This document shows, in pieces, positions 44,031 to 53,551 of a DNA stretch of 64,000 bases. The translations under genes and the position numbers were made by a program. The first letter of the stretch is position 1. The number at the start of each line of letters is the position of its first letter. The stretch lies in the NCBI GenBank assembly GCA_945881915.1, contig CAMCVW010000008.1, positions 43,322 through 107,321 of the forward strand, given 5' to 3'. Under the pieces are notes generated by a model. The model had not been told where the DNA came from. It was given only the letters and a program-made list of their open reading frames with translations, and ran no database searches. This DNA comes from Thermoflexus hugenholtzii JAD2 (lineage in GTDB: Bacteria > Chloroflexota > Chloroflexia > Chloroflexales > Roseiflexaceae).

Positions 44031-45595
44031 TAGTCAAAAAAAGCGCGGAGTTCATCGAGGTAGATGGTGCCAGCAGCGCCGCTGCCATCGGGGATATCGT
44101 CAAAGACGAGGGCCTCAAATGTTGCCGGTTGATGCAGGATCCCGTCGCTAGGATCTATCTGATCCCAACTTGCGAAGCGTGCAGGAATGGGTGAGCAGAC
44201 GGTGCGCCACCCACTTGGTCCACTCAACCCGAGGACAAGTTGGACGCGTTTTTTGTCGCTCCCACGGAGCCATACTTTGATTTGTGCACTGGTATTGTCC
44301 CCCCATACATTGAGGCAGATGCGTTGTGTTCCTAGTGGTAGTGGTGCGTGATGCCAACGGCGAAAGACCAGATATTGATTCCCACGGTACGGGAATGCAT
44401 AGCGGAGAGCGGCTGATGTAGTGCCGTCTGTCGCGCGATTTTGGGATGGGAACAAAACACCGTGGTGTTCATCGCCGCGAACCCAGATGTTATTTGGCCC
44501 TTCGAAGCCGAGAACGAGGTGCCCCCGAGATGGAGCAGGGAGGAGCCGCTGTTGTGTTTGCATTGCCTGGAAGGCGACGGCGGCTGGTTTCGGGTTGGTC
44601 ATGTCGTCAGGGCCATCCCCCCATGCATATAGTCCGTACGGATTCCGCTGCTCGTCCTTCCAGCTATACCAAAAAATGTGCGAGACTCCGCTCTGCCAGA
44701 GTATGGGCATGGCAGCTACGAGGTATGTGGCTTGGAGGGCGGGTGTCATCACAAATGGCGGGTCGCGGTCGCTGTGTCCACTCCCCCAGCCCAGCTCGGT
44801 GACCCAGATTGGTTTGGGTCCGTAGCGTTCCAGGAGCGGTGCAAGGAACTGCACAGCGTCATCGAGGCTTGCGTCGCGCGGGTCTGTGGGATTGACATAG
44901 GGATGGATGGCAATGATATCGACGTCGTTCCAGAGGCCGGCTGCTGCTGCTGCAGAGAGGAATTCTGGTGAAAAAGGATTTACACCGGCAGCGACGAGTT
45001 GCACTTCGGGTGCAACTCGTGCGATTGCAGCTGCAGTGACATGGACGAGGTTTGCATATGCCCGGGGGTCCGGAGCCGGGAACCAAAAGTGCGGGTTATC
45101 TGGTTCATTCCAGATTTGCCAGTACTGAATCTGTCCGCGATACCGAGACACGGTATGGGCTGCCCATGCGGCAAATTGCTGCGGATTGGGTGCAGCGAAA
45201 GAGTTGTCATAGGGATCGTCGTTTCGATCGGGAGTCGCCCACCCAGGAGGATGACCGAGCACTCCGAGGATCTGTATTCCTTCTGAGCGCAGCGCAGTAA
45301 CCGTGGTATCGGTGAATGACCAGTCATACGCATCGGGGGTGCGTTGGATGCGGTACCAATGGAAGTCTTCGCGGACCCAGCCGGTCATGCTTGATGCCAC
45401 GAGGCGACTCTGTGACACAATGGCATTCCGATTGTGTGAACGACTCGCGAAGTGGGTGTTGACCCCGAGGATAGATTGCGGCGGTGATGGGACTGTGCCG
45501 CGACTCATGTGTGGCGGGATAGCGGCCCAACTGGTATTCCAGATAAGGATGAGTGCACTGCACAGACGCATAAGGTGATTACGGAGTATTGACAT
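44030..45595 (-). CDS. Secreted glycoside hydrolase (clan GH-A, GH39/GH5-like) with C-terminal beta domain
   Basis: 521 residues with an N-terminal signal peptide (LCSALILIWNTSWAA). TIM barrel with clan GH-A residues: acid/base Glu164 in YWQIWNEPDNPHFW, His231 in IIAIHPYV, and nucleophile Glu267 in PIWVTELGWGSG. Nearest pattern is GH39/GH5-like; no exact family can be assigned. The C-terminal ~150 residues look like a carbohydrate-binding jelly-roll (ICLNVWGDNTSAQIKVWLRGSDKK, in pieces; IYLDELRAFF). Its start lies inside the end of the large A2M-like gene, with a 17-base overlap, so the two are translated together. Confidence 0.83.
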   Translation of the reverse strand: MSILRNHLMRLCSALILIWNTSWAAIPPHMSRGTVPSPPQSILGVNTHFASRSHNRNAIVSQSRLVASSMTGWVREDFHWYRIQRTPDAYDWSFTDTTVTALRSEGIQILGVLGHPPGWATPDRNDDPYDNSFAAPNPQQFAAWAAHTVSRYRGQIQYWQIWNEPDNPHFWFPAPDPRAYANLVHVTAAAIARVAPEVQLVAAGVNPFSPEFLSAAAAAGLWNDVDIIAIHPYVNPTDPRDASLDDAVQFLAPLLERYGPKPIWVTELGWGSGHSDRDPPFVMTPALQATYLVAAMPILWQSGVSHIFWYSWKDEQRNPYGLYAWGDGPDDMTNPKPAAVAFQAMQTQQRLLPAPSRGHLVLGFEGPNNIWVRGDEHHGVLFPSQNRATDGTTSAALRYAFPYRGNQYLVFRRWHHAPLPLGTQRICLNVWGDNTSAQIKVWLRGSDKKRVQLVLGLSGPSGWRTVCSPIPARFASWDQIDPSDGILHQPATFEALVFDDIPDGSGAAGTIYLDELRAFFD

Positions 45596-48500
45596 AGAGT
45601 GTATTCATCGTTTGTAGGGCATGGAGCGTACCCGCTGCGTCGCGTATCTGCATACCGTGTACAGCGGAACTGCCGGACCGCACTGCAGTGAGACGATACC
45701 GGATGCGCCAGACCCCAACTTGTGGTTCACGCAGAGAAAACACATAGCCTGCGCCGGATTTTTGTACCGAAAAACCATTCGGGAGCGATAGAAGGTTCAG
45801 TTCTGTCAGTGCAGGTACGGGGAGCGTGATGCGTACGTACGGTAGTGCTGCCAAAACGACCACATCGCTGACCACGGTAACCGATTGGTCAACGCTCAGT
45901 CGAGACAGATGCACGAGCTCCGTTCCTTGGTCGGTATACACGTGCTGCCGTATGACTGCCGATCGAGTTGGGGGCTTCGGATCGCGCGGATAATCGATGC
46001 CGATGATCACGGGACGATCGCTCCAGATACTCGTGTTCCCACGAATGCGCTGTGCAGACAAAACTGATTGTGTGGTGAGGAGATGCCCAGAACTATCGGT
46101 GACGGTGATTCGTTGGCTATTGGTGAGTTCGGGGAAGAGAACATTGCGCATGTGCCAGGCACGTGCATTGGCAATGGCATCACCCCAGCCGCCGACACCA
46201 CGCAGACTCAGTAAGAAGGAGCGACAAGCCACAAGCAGGGCTGGGTCAGCTTGTGCTTGTGCCAGCGCTGCTACGACGAGCATGTTTTGGGCAGCGAGGG
46301 AATGGAGCCCTGACGTGGCCGGATCGACCGCCCATTGCAGACCTCGTGAGGCTGGAAGCGCACGATTTGCGAGTGTCTTCAGAATCGGGCGGGCGTCTAT
46401 GTCAGGGTAGAGCGGGGCACTGAGTAGGATTGCTGCGAGTCCTTCATTCCCGAGCGTATCACGGAGTGCCGAAAGGGAACGCATCGCGTCGTCGTCTCGC
46501 ACTCCTTGCAGTGATAACGCATAGACGGCGAGTGCACGCTCGGCGAGTGGGACGATAGGATTGTTGGCTGCGCTCCGGAGTAGGGGGATGATCGGTACTA
46601 TGCGGTTTTGGTGATCAGATAGATGACTCAGTGCAATGACGACATCTAATGTCAACAATGTATCTACGGTCGATACGTCTTCGTACCCCCAACCGCCGTT
46701 TTGAAGCTGAGCTTGTAAAAGTGCACGAGTGAGGGAGCTTGTGTCGTGCCGTTCGCTTCGCAACCAGACGAGGTGTGCGAGATGTGCGACGGTTGGTGTG
46801 GCGAGATTGTCGTCATCGAGCGCAGTCGCAACGTCTGCAGCACTGCGCAAGACATCGAATGATGTATCAAGCCGTCCGGATTCGAGTGTTGTCCGCCCCG
46901 TCAAGAAAAACCCATCGGTACTCGTCGTTACCAATGGTGCATGTACGTTGGGCTTCCAGAGTGTATGGGTATCATCGTTGGAAGATATATCCACCGATGG
47001 CTGATCACGAAGCACGCGCATGTTCCATGCAACGTTCACTGTACCTTCGTCGGTAGCAACGCCCGTGTAGGTCGGGAGAGGATCGGTGATGAGCAATGCG
47101 TTCGCATCGAGCTGTAGGGTTATGCGCTCCCCCGCTGTGAGCCCCGAGATGGAATAGCGGACAGGAACGACATCGCCGATAGACACCGTTTGCGGAGCAT
47201 CGATGGATGCGATTCGTTGGGTGCGCAGCACGCTGCGCTGCGTGATGACGCGCTGGCAATAGGGATGTGCAATGATTGCACGGATATCTCGCATGTCGTC
47301 TGTACTCGTGTCTGCAAAAAAAACATCGAGGATGCCATCTGCAGGAACAGTGAGGTTCGTGCGCCATTGCGATTCACCGGTAGCGGGATTGGTGACAGCC
47401 AGCGTGGCGGAACTGTCTGGTGGTGCAGTGAGTGTGACACGTATCCGCTGGAGCGATTCCCTGCGGGTAGTCACGGAGGCAGTTGTGCACAACGCATCGC
47501 TGATCCGTAAAACGCCTGTTCGAGCTGTGTTCGTACGGGTGGCATAGCCATAGTCTATGGTGGTGGTATTGGTAATGCCGGTCGCAAGAAGGACGCCATT
47601 GACAGATCCTTCTGTCCAACCATGTTGTATTCCATCGTCACGCATACTGGCGATGAGGATGCGTTCCGTCTGCGGTGCGCGTGTAAGGAAGGGTATGGGT
47701 TGATCCCGAGGGATGAATGGGAGTGGTGTCAGAATGTCACTGCTCTTAGGCAATTCGCCCACGTGGAGTGTCGTTCGGGCGGTCAATCGTCCAGCGCGCA
47801 TCACGACGAACCATTGGCCCATCGGCAATGCGAGGGATGTTGTGACTGTTCCGGATGCGTCAGGCAGTAGTGTACGAATGATTTGGATGTTGTCTGCGAC
47901 ATCCCGAACGGTCACGTCAATGGGTGGGTACGTCGGTGCGGTATTCCGCGATGTGAGCTGTGCGCTGAGTGTAAATGGGACCCCTGCGTCATACCAATTG
48001 GCGGCTGATTCGATACCGAACGAAGCATCGGGAAGTGGGTGAATGATGGCTCGCTTGTGGTCAGTCATGATGATGAGCTCTTCATCAGACACCGTGTCAG
48101 GTATATTTGCGCGACCATTGCTATCTGTCTGAACCGACGCATATGTCGAGCCGTCCTGCCAATAGATTGTGGCACCAGCCACAGGGCGCTGTGCAATGTC
48201 ACTGATACGAAGGAGATTCACTATTCCAGCGGGCGAACGTGTTCGTTCACTGTTGATTGCCATTGGTATGGAGGGCGTAATCAACACAGATTGCGTGCGC
48301 CGCTCGGTAGCAGTTGAACAACTCATCACTGCAATCCCTGGTTTTTCATCAATGGGGATGCGTAACGTCGTGTTTGCAATTCGTTGGCCGATGTTCCACG
48401 AAATCGCTCGCGAACTGATAAGCGCACCGGATGCATTCGTCATGGCGACAGTGGCTGCCAGCGAGTCCGTAGTTTGACTGCGTGCACATGCAACGGGTAT

Positions 48501-50462
48501 TGATTCACCGGCGGCCAACAATGATTTGGCACTGAGCAGGTCAATCTGCAGTGGGACAGCAATTTTTTGGTTGACGACGCGTTCGACAATATCATACGGT
48601 GGCGTTGTGTCGACAATCATGGCGGGAACGTCTGGTGTCATTGTGGTGGTTTGCCAGATGCCTTCTGCATCTGCTGTGCCGAAGGTTTTGACAACACCTG
48701 CCTGATAGACTTCAAATCGATGCGGAGGCTCGTCCGCACCGAGTGGAGTTCCCACGACGAATGCGTTGCCGACGGTGAGTGCATAGAGTGCCGCAGGACG
48801 GATACGAATAAAGCGAATGTCGACTGCTCCTTTCGTGTCGACGACACGGGCCAAGACGACACGCGCGCCGATTGACTCTGGGACAACAGATTGTATGTCG
48901 ATATTGAATGATGGTTCTAGCTCGGTCGTGATGGGTATCGACGCAAACGGAAGTATTCCGTACCGGGTGGGATCATACACGGCAAAATCTGCAGGGGTGA
49001 GTGCTCGCACACGCGCGAGTGTCGCGGGCGAGAGTTCCGTCAGTGTCAGCACTGCAGTGGTGTGTGGGGCGACGTTTATGCGTATGATCCCCGCAGCAGA
49101 ACTATCGAAGATGTCTCGTGCTGATCCGGGCAATGCGAGCTGCGTGGCACGAGGATCGATTGCGAAGGTCTGGATGATGTCTGCAGGGAGGAAATTACCG
49201 GCCATGCTCCGGAGTGATGTATCGACACGCAGGACCGGAGCAGTTTGTGTTGCCCAAACGCCTTGGATGCGAATATCGTTGCCATTGACTTCAATGCGGG
49301 CTGGGCGAATCGGCTCAGGAGAAAAATGGATTGCTGCTGCAGCGGTGCTCCTGTCGAGCGGTGCGTTAAATACCAACCGTAATTCCCTGTTCGCCTGCAA
49401 CGGTTGCCCATTTGGTGGGGTTTGAGCGACCAACGCCAATGCGGGCGCGGTGTGGAATTGTGTCACCGTTGAAATACGTTGACTGCCGATGTCCGTAAAC
49501 GTCACCGTATAGCCACGGTCGTAGAGCCATCCATTGACGGGTCGAATCGTCAGTAAGCTCGCCCCTTCTGCCCCAACCTGCACATCGAAGGTGACGTCAG
49601 TGGGCGGATAAATCTGCACAGCACTGCGTACCGTCGTGACGTCGAGGGTCCCAGACAGTGTCACAACCAATACTTCGTTGCTTCCGACAGCGTTTGCACC
49701 GTCCGGCGGTGTGATGGCATTGAGCGAATGAGATTGTGTGGTGAATGTGCGGGTGAGTGCACTATCGAGGGTTCGTCCATTACTGTCGCGGATGGTCGCT
49801 GGAACCGTCACGCTGTACTTCTGATTCGGCGTATAGTCAGTACTCGAGAGTGCAAGCGTCTGCGTATCGAGCCACTCTTGGGTCGTGCTAATGTTCGGTG
49901 AAATCTGTAGCAACGGCTCTGCGAGTGGGATTTGAACGGCTGTTTGGGGCACCATCTGCTGTGTGAACCGAACCACGACGAGACTGTCGGTAGGGACATC
50001 GGAACTCAAATGGGCCGGCAAAAACTGCGTGATTCGTAACACTGCGCGTGTATTGAACTGCATGCTCCATGGTTCGACGGGGAGGAATGTCGCACTTCGG
50101 GCTGGGTAATCGAGCAAAATGGCATACGGGCTATCGGCAATCCAGCTCGCCCGTGGAAGTATCGTGAGCTCGGTGCCGCGTGCATTCCAGGCGAGTTCCA
50201 CTGCCGTCGCGGGGGTGATGGTGAGTGCCGAGGCCACACTCGCTGTGTCCATTGGGTGTGAAAAAACTACGCGCAGCGGTTCTTGCAGACCAATGACTGT
50301 CTGCGCCGATGCGGGCTGTCCGATAATAGCTATCGATTCCCGATAGAATTGAAAAGCCAACAACGCGACCATCATCATGGTCGCAAACATGATGAGCGTG
50401 GTGCGCAACACAATTATCCAGAGCCGGCTTGCTTGGCGCAGGAGCGCCAACGCGTTCTGCAT
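45579..50462 (-). CDS. Membrane-anchored Ig-like/alpha-2-macroglobulin-like giant protein
   Basis: 1627 residues. AGGAG seven bases before ATG 50462. N-terminal membrane anchor at ~18-40 (IVLRTTLIMFATMMMVALLAF). At least four Big_5-type Ig domains follow with the signature of paired strands (PLRVVFSHPMD, SLVVVRFTQQM, VLVVTLSGTLD, LRLVFNAPLD). Later come MG-like domains and an alpha/alpha-barrel segment (TRALLQAQLQNGGWGYED), as in the thioester domain region of alpha-2-macroglobulins. No CGEQ or CLEQ thioester was found, so covalent trapping is unlikely. Bacterial A2M homologues guard the periplasm or surface against proteases; this one may be structural. Large size and adjacency to a hydrolase suggest a surface complex. 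Confidence 0.8.
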   Translation of the reverse strand: MQNALALLRQASRLWIIVLRTTLIMFATMMMVALLAFQFYRESIAIIGQPASAQTVIGLQEPLRVVFSHPMDTASVASALTITPATAVELAWNARGTELTILPRASWIADSPYAILLDYPARSATFLPVEPWSMQFNTRAVLRITQFLPAHLSSDVPTDSLVVVRFTQQMVPQTAVQIPLAEPLLQISPNISTTQEWLDTQTLALSSTDYTPNQKYSVTVPATIRDSNGRTLDSALTRTFTTQSHSLNAITPPDGANAVGSNEVLVVTLSGTLDVTTVRSAVQIYPPTDVTFDVQVGAEGASLLTIRPVNGWLYDRGYTVTFTDIGSQRISTVTQFHTAPALALVAQTPPNGQPLQANRELRLVFNAPLDRSTAAAAIHFSPEPIRPARIEVNGNDIRIQGVWATQTAPVLRVDTSLRSMAGNFLPADIIQTFAIDPRATQLALPGSARDIFDSSAAGIIRINVAPHTTAVLTLTELSPATLARVRALTPADFAVYDPTRYGILPFASIPITTELEPSFNIDIQSVVPESIGARVVLARVVDTKGAVDIRFIRIRPAALYALTVGNAFVVGTPLGADEPPHRFEVYQAGVVKTFGTADAEGIWQTTTMTPDVPAMIVDTTPPYDIVERVVNQKIAVPLQIDLLSAKSLLAAGESIPVACARSQTTDSLAATVAMTNASGALISSRAISWNIGQRIANTTLRIPIDEKPGIAVMSCSTATERRTQSVLITPSIPMAINSERTRSPAGIVNLLRISDIAQRPVAGATIYWQDGSTYASVQTDSNGRANIPDTVSDEELIIMTDHKRAIIHPLPDASFGIESAANWYDAGVPFTLSAQLTSRNTAPTYPPIDVTVRDVADNIQIIRTLLPDASGTVTTSLALPMGQWFVVMRAGRLTARTTLHVGELPKSSDILTPLPFIPRDQPIPFLTRAPQTERILIASMRDDGIQHGWTEGSVNGVLLATGITNTTTIDYGYATRTNTARTGVLRISDALCTTASVTTRRESLQRIRVTLTAPPDSSATLAVTNPATGESQWRTNLTVPADGILDVFFADTSTDDMRDIRAIIAHPYCQRVITQRSVLRTQRIASIDAPQTVSIGDVVPVRYSISGLTAGERITLQLDANALLITDPLPTYTGVATDEGTVNVAWNMRVLRDQPSVDISSNDDTHTLWKPNVHAPLVTTSTDGFFLTGRTTLESGRLDTSFDVLRSAADVATALDDDNLATPTVAHLAHLVWLRSERHDTSSLTRALLQAQLQNGGWGYEDVSTVDTLLTLDVVIALSHLSDHQNRIVPIIPLLRSAANNPIVPLAERALAVYALSLQGVRDDDAMRSLSALRDTLGNEGLAAILLSAPLYPDIDARPILKTLANRALPASRGLQWAVDPATSGLHSLAAQNMLVVAALAQAQADPALLVACRSFLLSLRGVGGWGDAIANARAWHMRNVLFPELTNSQRITVTDSSGHLLTTQSVLSAQRIRGNTSIWSDRPVIIGIDYPRDPKPPTRSAVIRQHVYTDQGTELVHLSRLSVDQSVTVVSDVVVLAALPYVRITLPVPALTELNLLSLPNGFSVQKSGAGYVFSLREPQVGVWRIRYRLTAVRSGSSAVHGMQIRDAAGTLHALQTMNTLYVNTP

Positions 50463-50624
50463 GGAATGCTCCTGACGAGCGTGGATTCAGTCACGATTGC
50501 ATTTTTGTTTTAGCGCATTGATATGCGCTATTTGTACATAGTATAGCACGCAGGTCGCTCATACCCTGTGCAGTGAGTTCACAATTCAGAGGATAATGAG
50601 GGGAGCGCATACGAAAGTACCAAA

Positions 50625-51212
50625 ATGACAGAACTGAATGTAGAGACACTCCTGCACGCCTACGCCAAAGGAATTTTTCCGATGGATAACAACGGTGTTT
50701 TGGAGTGGTATAGACCGAATCCGCGGGGGATTATCCCACTCGATGAGCGTTTTCACATTCCCGGACGATTAGCCCGCACGATTCGTTCGGGGAAGTACCG
50801 GACAACCTGTGACAGCGCGTTCCGCGACGTGATGCGTGAGTGCGCCGAACCACGCACTGAGGCACCGACGAGTTGGATTAGTGAACGTTTCATAGATGTC
50901 TACGCAGAGCTCCATCAGCGGGGCTATGCCCACAGTATAGAAACGTGGCGCGATGACACATTGGTCGGCGGCTTGTATGGAGTGGCGCTCGGTGGTTTGT
51001 TTGCTGGCGAAAGTATGTTCAGCCGCGACCGCGATGCGAGCAAAGTCGCCCTGGTTGCACTGGTCGGACGACTCCGCAAGAACGGTTTTGTCTTACTCGA
51101 TACACAATGGGTAACTGAACATTTATCGCAGTTTGGCTCCTACTGGATGCCGGGTTCGCTCTATAAAGTTATATTAGCAAAAGCGCTGCGCACCGAAACG
51201 ACATGGCTCTAG
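50625..51212 (+). CDS. aat: Leucyl/phenylalanyl-tRNA-protein transferase
   Basis: 195 residues. Family motifs from the start: LLHAYAKGIFPM, LEWYRPNPRGIIPLDERFHI, SAFRDVMRECAEPR, TSWISERFIDVYAELHQRGYAHSIE, LVGGLYGVALGGLFAGESMFS, and the C-terminal VLLDTQWVTEHLSQFGS. Transfers Leu or Phe from tRNA to N-terminal Arg/Lys, marking proteins for ClpAP through the N-end rule. Divergent from the A2M-like gene; a 162-base gap separates them and holds its promoter region. Confidence 0.95.
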   Translation: MTELNVETLLHAYAKGIFPMDNNGVLEWYRPNPRGIIPLDERFHIPGRLARTIRSGKYRTTCDSAFRDVMRECAEPRTEAPTSWISERFIDVYAELHQRGYAHSIETWRDDTLVGGLYGVALGGLFAGESMFSRDRDASKVALVALVGRLRKNGFVLLDTQWVTEHLSQFGSYWMPGSLYKVILAKALRTETTWL

Positions 51213-51231
51213 TACGCCAAAAAGTGTGCAA

Positions 51232-52104
51232 CTAGGGGTTGTCTTGCATAGCCGTGGCAATCAGTGCATCTGCCCATTGTGCGATGGCGGCTGCCGGGAT
51301 TGCATACCCGATTCCTTCGAAGCTGCCGGTGCTACTCTGGATTGCGGTGGTCAATCCGAGTACTGCGCCAGTACGATCAATCAATACGCCGCCCGAACTG
51401 CCGGGATTGAGGACAGCGTCGACTTGAATCATGCCATCAAGGGTCGCCGAATCAGTCCGGAGTTCGCGGTTGACTGCACTGATGGTACCGAGTGTCATGC
51501 TCTCGTGCAGCCCATACGGGCTCCCAATGGTCATGACCCACATCCCGGTCGCGGGACTACGCTGGCTGAGTGTAAGTGGACCGACCGGTGCAGGTGAATC
51601 GAGGGCGAGAACGGCAATGTCATGTTCGCTGTCACGACCGATGACAGTCGCGCTAATGACACTGGATTCGCTCAGACGGATGCGATAGACGTCGGCACCG
51701 TCTACCACATGGGCATTTGTCACCACATGACCCTGGTCGTTGTACAAAAATCCACTCCCCTGTGACAACATGAATGCAGACCCGCTCTTCATGCCATCGA
51801 CCGTTGGATGCACGAACGGCAATTCGATGCTCACAACAGCGGGGACGCTCTGCGCGTAGAGGTCCATTATTTCGGCCTCTAATGCCGCAATCGATGCTTG
51901 TTGGGCGGCGCTTCGGGTGGCGATTGCTGGTCTGGTGGGGAATGGCGTCAGCGGCAAATGGCGACTGTAGGTCGTCGGCACGGCCGTCGGTGTGACTCCC
52001 CAGCTGATGCGGGCGTCGGGGCCAAGATTTGCTTCGAAGCGGGTGGTACAGGCGCTGAGCAGCACTGCAATGACACCAAAACACACGAACGTCTGCTTCA
52101 TCAT
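51232..52104 (-). CDS. Secreted lipoprotein serine protease (S1C/HtrA-like, no PDZ)
   Basis: 290 residues. Signal with lipobox LLSAC (Cys19), then a Pro/Thr-rich linker and a short helix. Trypsin-like catalytic triad: His in VVTNAHVVDG, Asp in SEHDIAVLALD, Ser in NPGSSGGVLID. There is no C-terminal PDZ domain, unlike DegP-type HtrA. The start codon (52104) overlaps the stop of the upstream TIGR01777 gene by four bases (ATGA), so translation is coupled. Last gene of the crtB-led leftward run; likely surface protease or quality-control enzyme. Confidence 0.88.
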   Translation of the reverse strand: MMKQTFVCFGVIAVLLSACTTRFEANLGPDARISWGVTPTAVPTTYSRHLPLTPFPTRPAIATRSAAQQASIAALEAEIMDLYAQSVPAVVSIELPFVHPTVDGMKSGSAFMLSQGSGFLYNDQGHVVTNAHVVDGADVYRIRLSESSVISATVIGRDSEHDIAVLALDSPAPVGPLTLSQRSPATGMWVMTIGSPYGLHESMTLGTISAVNRELRTDSATLDGMIQVDAVLNPGSSGGVLIDRTGAVLGLTTAIQSSTGSFEGIGYAIPAAAIAQWADALIATAMQDNP

Positions 52105-53027
52105 CGTTCCTTCCAGAGTTGTGTCAGTGCGGGAACAAGTGTTGTGTGAGTGTAGCCGACTATATCGGGATTGAGGCGATTGGAGTGCATTGTTTGACCA
52201 TTGAGGAGGAGTGCATCGGCCATTTCGCCAAAGAGCAGCCGGAGTGCAAATGCGGGAACCGGCAGCCAATTGGGGCGATGGAGTGTGGCTGCGAGCGCGG
52301 CACTGAATGTATGATTATCGACAGGTTGTGGTGCAACGGCGTTATATGCGCCTTGTGCTTCAGGATGATCAATGAGCCATAGCAGCAGGGTGATGAGGTC
52401 GTCACGATGAATCCAGGCGATGGGTTGCGTCCCACTCCCGACATGCCCGCCCACCCAAAGACGGAACGGGAGTGCCATTAGCGGCAAGGCACCGTCGATA
52501 GTGTCGAGGACGACGCTGGTTCGGACGACGGCCACACGCATGCCGAATTGTTCAGCATCCATTGCAGCGGCCTCCCAGGCGACACACAATTGTGCGAGGT
52601 AGTCGCTCCCAGGTGAGGAATCTTCGTCGACATCATAGCGAGCTGCGCGATAGCCATAGTAGCCACTTCCCGAAGAAGAAATGAGTCGTGTTGGCGGGGT
52701 CGTCATTGTCGCGCACGCAGCTACTAAGTATTGGGTGGCGGGGACGCGACTTTGCCACAGATTGTGCTTGTACGCATTGGTCCAACGCGTTCCCGCAATC
52801 GACGCGCCTACCAGGTTGACAATGGTGTCACAGCCTGTCAGTGCGGCTGCGGTGGCGTGGGTATCTTGTGGGTTCCAGAGCGCTGGAGTGACACCGACCG
52901 GGAGGGTTGATGGTGCCGATGGGGTGCGGCTGAACGCAACCACGGTGTCTCCGCGGGCGATGAGCGCGCGAGTAAGAGCTTTCCCAATCAAACCGGTTGC
53001 TCCGGTGATGGCAATACGATGTGACAC
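52101..53027 (-). CDS. TIGR01777/SDR39U1-type NAD(P)-dependent epimerase-like protein
   Basis: 308 residues from a GTG start (53027); the open frame extends further but those residues overlap the neighbour and are unrelated. Rossmann opening ...RIAITGATGLIGKALTRALI, then ALTGCDTIVNLVGASIAGTRW, LISSSGSGYYGYRA, IAWIHRDDLITLLLWLIDHPEAQGAYNAVAP: the TIGR01777 pattern. The C-terminal domain of unknown function (DUF1731-like, ALRLLFGEMADALLLNGQ) is present. Cell-division or pyridine-nucleotide-linked roles are proposed in cyanobacteria, but the reaction is unknown. Follows the DUF2085 gene by 22 bases. Confidence 0.85.
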   Translation of the reverse strand: MSHRIAITGATGLIGKALTRALIARGDTVVAFSRTPSAPSTLPVGVTPALWNPQDTHATAAALTGCDTIVNLVGASIAGTRWTNAYKHNLWQSRVPATQYLVAACATMTTPPTRLISSSGSGYYGYRAARYDVDEDSSPGSDYLAQLCVAWEAAAMDAEQFGMRVAVVRTSVVLDTIDGALPLMALPFRLWVGGHVGSGTQPIAWIHRDDLITLLLWLIDHPEAQGAYNAVAPQPVDNHTFSAALAATLHRPNWLPVPAFALRLLFGEMADALLLNGQTMHSNRLNPDIVGYTHTTLVPALTQLWKER

Positions 53028-53049
53028 GTGTCGTTCTTTCAGGTAGGGC

Positions 53050-53550
53050 TTAGCCGTGCCGACGCATGCCAGGATAGACGCTACAAAAAAACATCCCGGC
53101 GGTCGTGCCAGCCAATGCGCCGTTGAGGAGCAGGACCTCATACGATGCGGTCGGCCAAAAGCGAATTTCGAGCCACCAGAGGGCAAACGGCAGGATTGCC
53201 AGCAAAAATCGGAGTGCGGTGGGAAGACGGAACCAAGCTGTGATGGCGCTCGGCGCGGTATGGCGCGTAGCAATGAACCAGCCCAACCAGAGCCCAATGG
53301 TCGCACCCCAGCAGCGTGTACATACTGCCATCGGTGCTCCCAACAGCTCATAAGATTTGAGAGGAGTGGGGCAGACGTATGTCGTCAACAGACTACGCGC
53401 AATCCAGCCAAGTTCCGTCATAATGGGCAGACCTGTTGCGATGAACAGTGCTGCGATTGGCGGTCCAAAGAACAAAATCGAGAGAAAAACCAGGTACGGC
53501 CAGCGTGGCCAACTGCGTGCATATGGTGTTGCGGTGAATGGTGCTTGCAT
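53050..53550 (-). CDS. DUF2085 membrane protein
   Basis: 166 residues from ATG 53550, one base after the crtB stop, so translation is probably coupled; there is no clear ribosome site of its own. About four or five hydrophobic spans. The DUF2085 signature is the C-T-R-C-W-G motif in MAVCTRCWGATIGLWLGW, with an earlier Cys-Pro in LTTYVCPTP. Function unknown; the cysteine motif suggests metal or thiol chemistry at the membrane face. It is locked between crtB and the TIGR01777 gene. Confidence 0.8.
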   Translation of the reverse strand: MQAPFTATPYARSWPRWPYLVFLSILFFGPPIAALFIATGLPIMTELGWIARSLLTTYVCPTPLKSYELLGAPMAVCTRCWGATIGLWLGWFIATRHTAPSAITAWFRLPTALRFLLAILPFALWWLEIRFWPTASYEVLLLNGALAGTTAGMFFCSVYPGMRRHG

Positions 53551-53551
53551 G

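Noticed and set aside
45579..50462. Thioester (CGEQ/CLEQ) in the A2M-like protein
   Set aside because: Reading the whole protein showed no Cys-x-x-Gln in the expected region, so it is described as lacking it.
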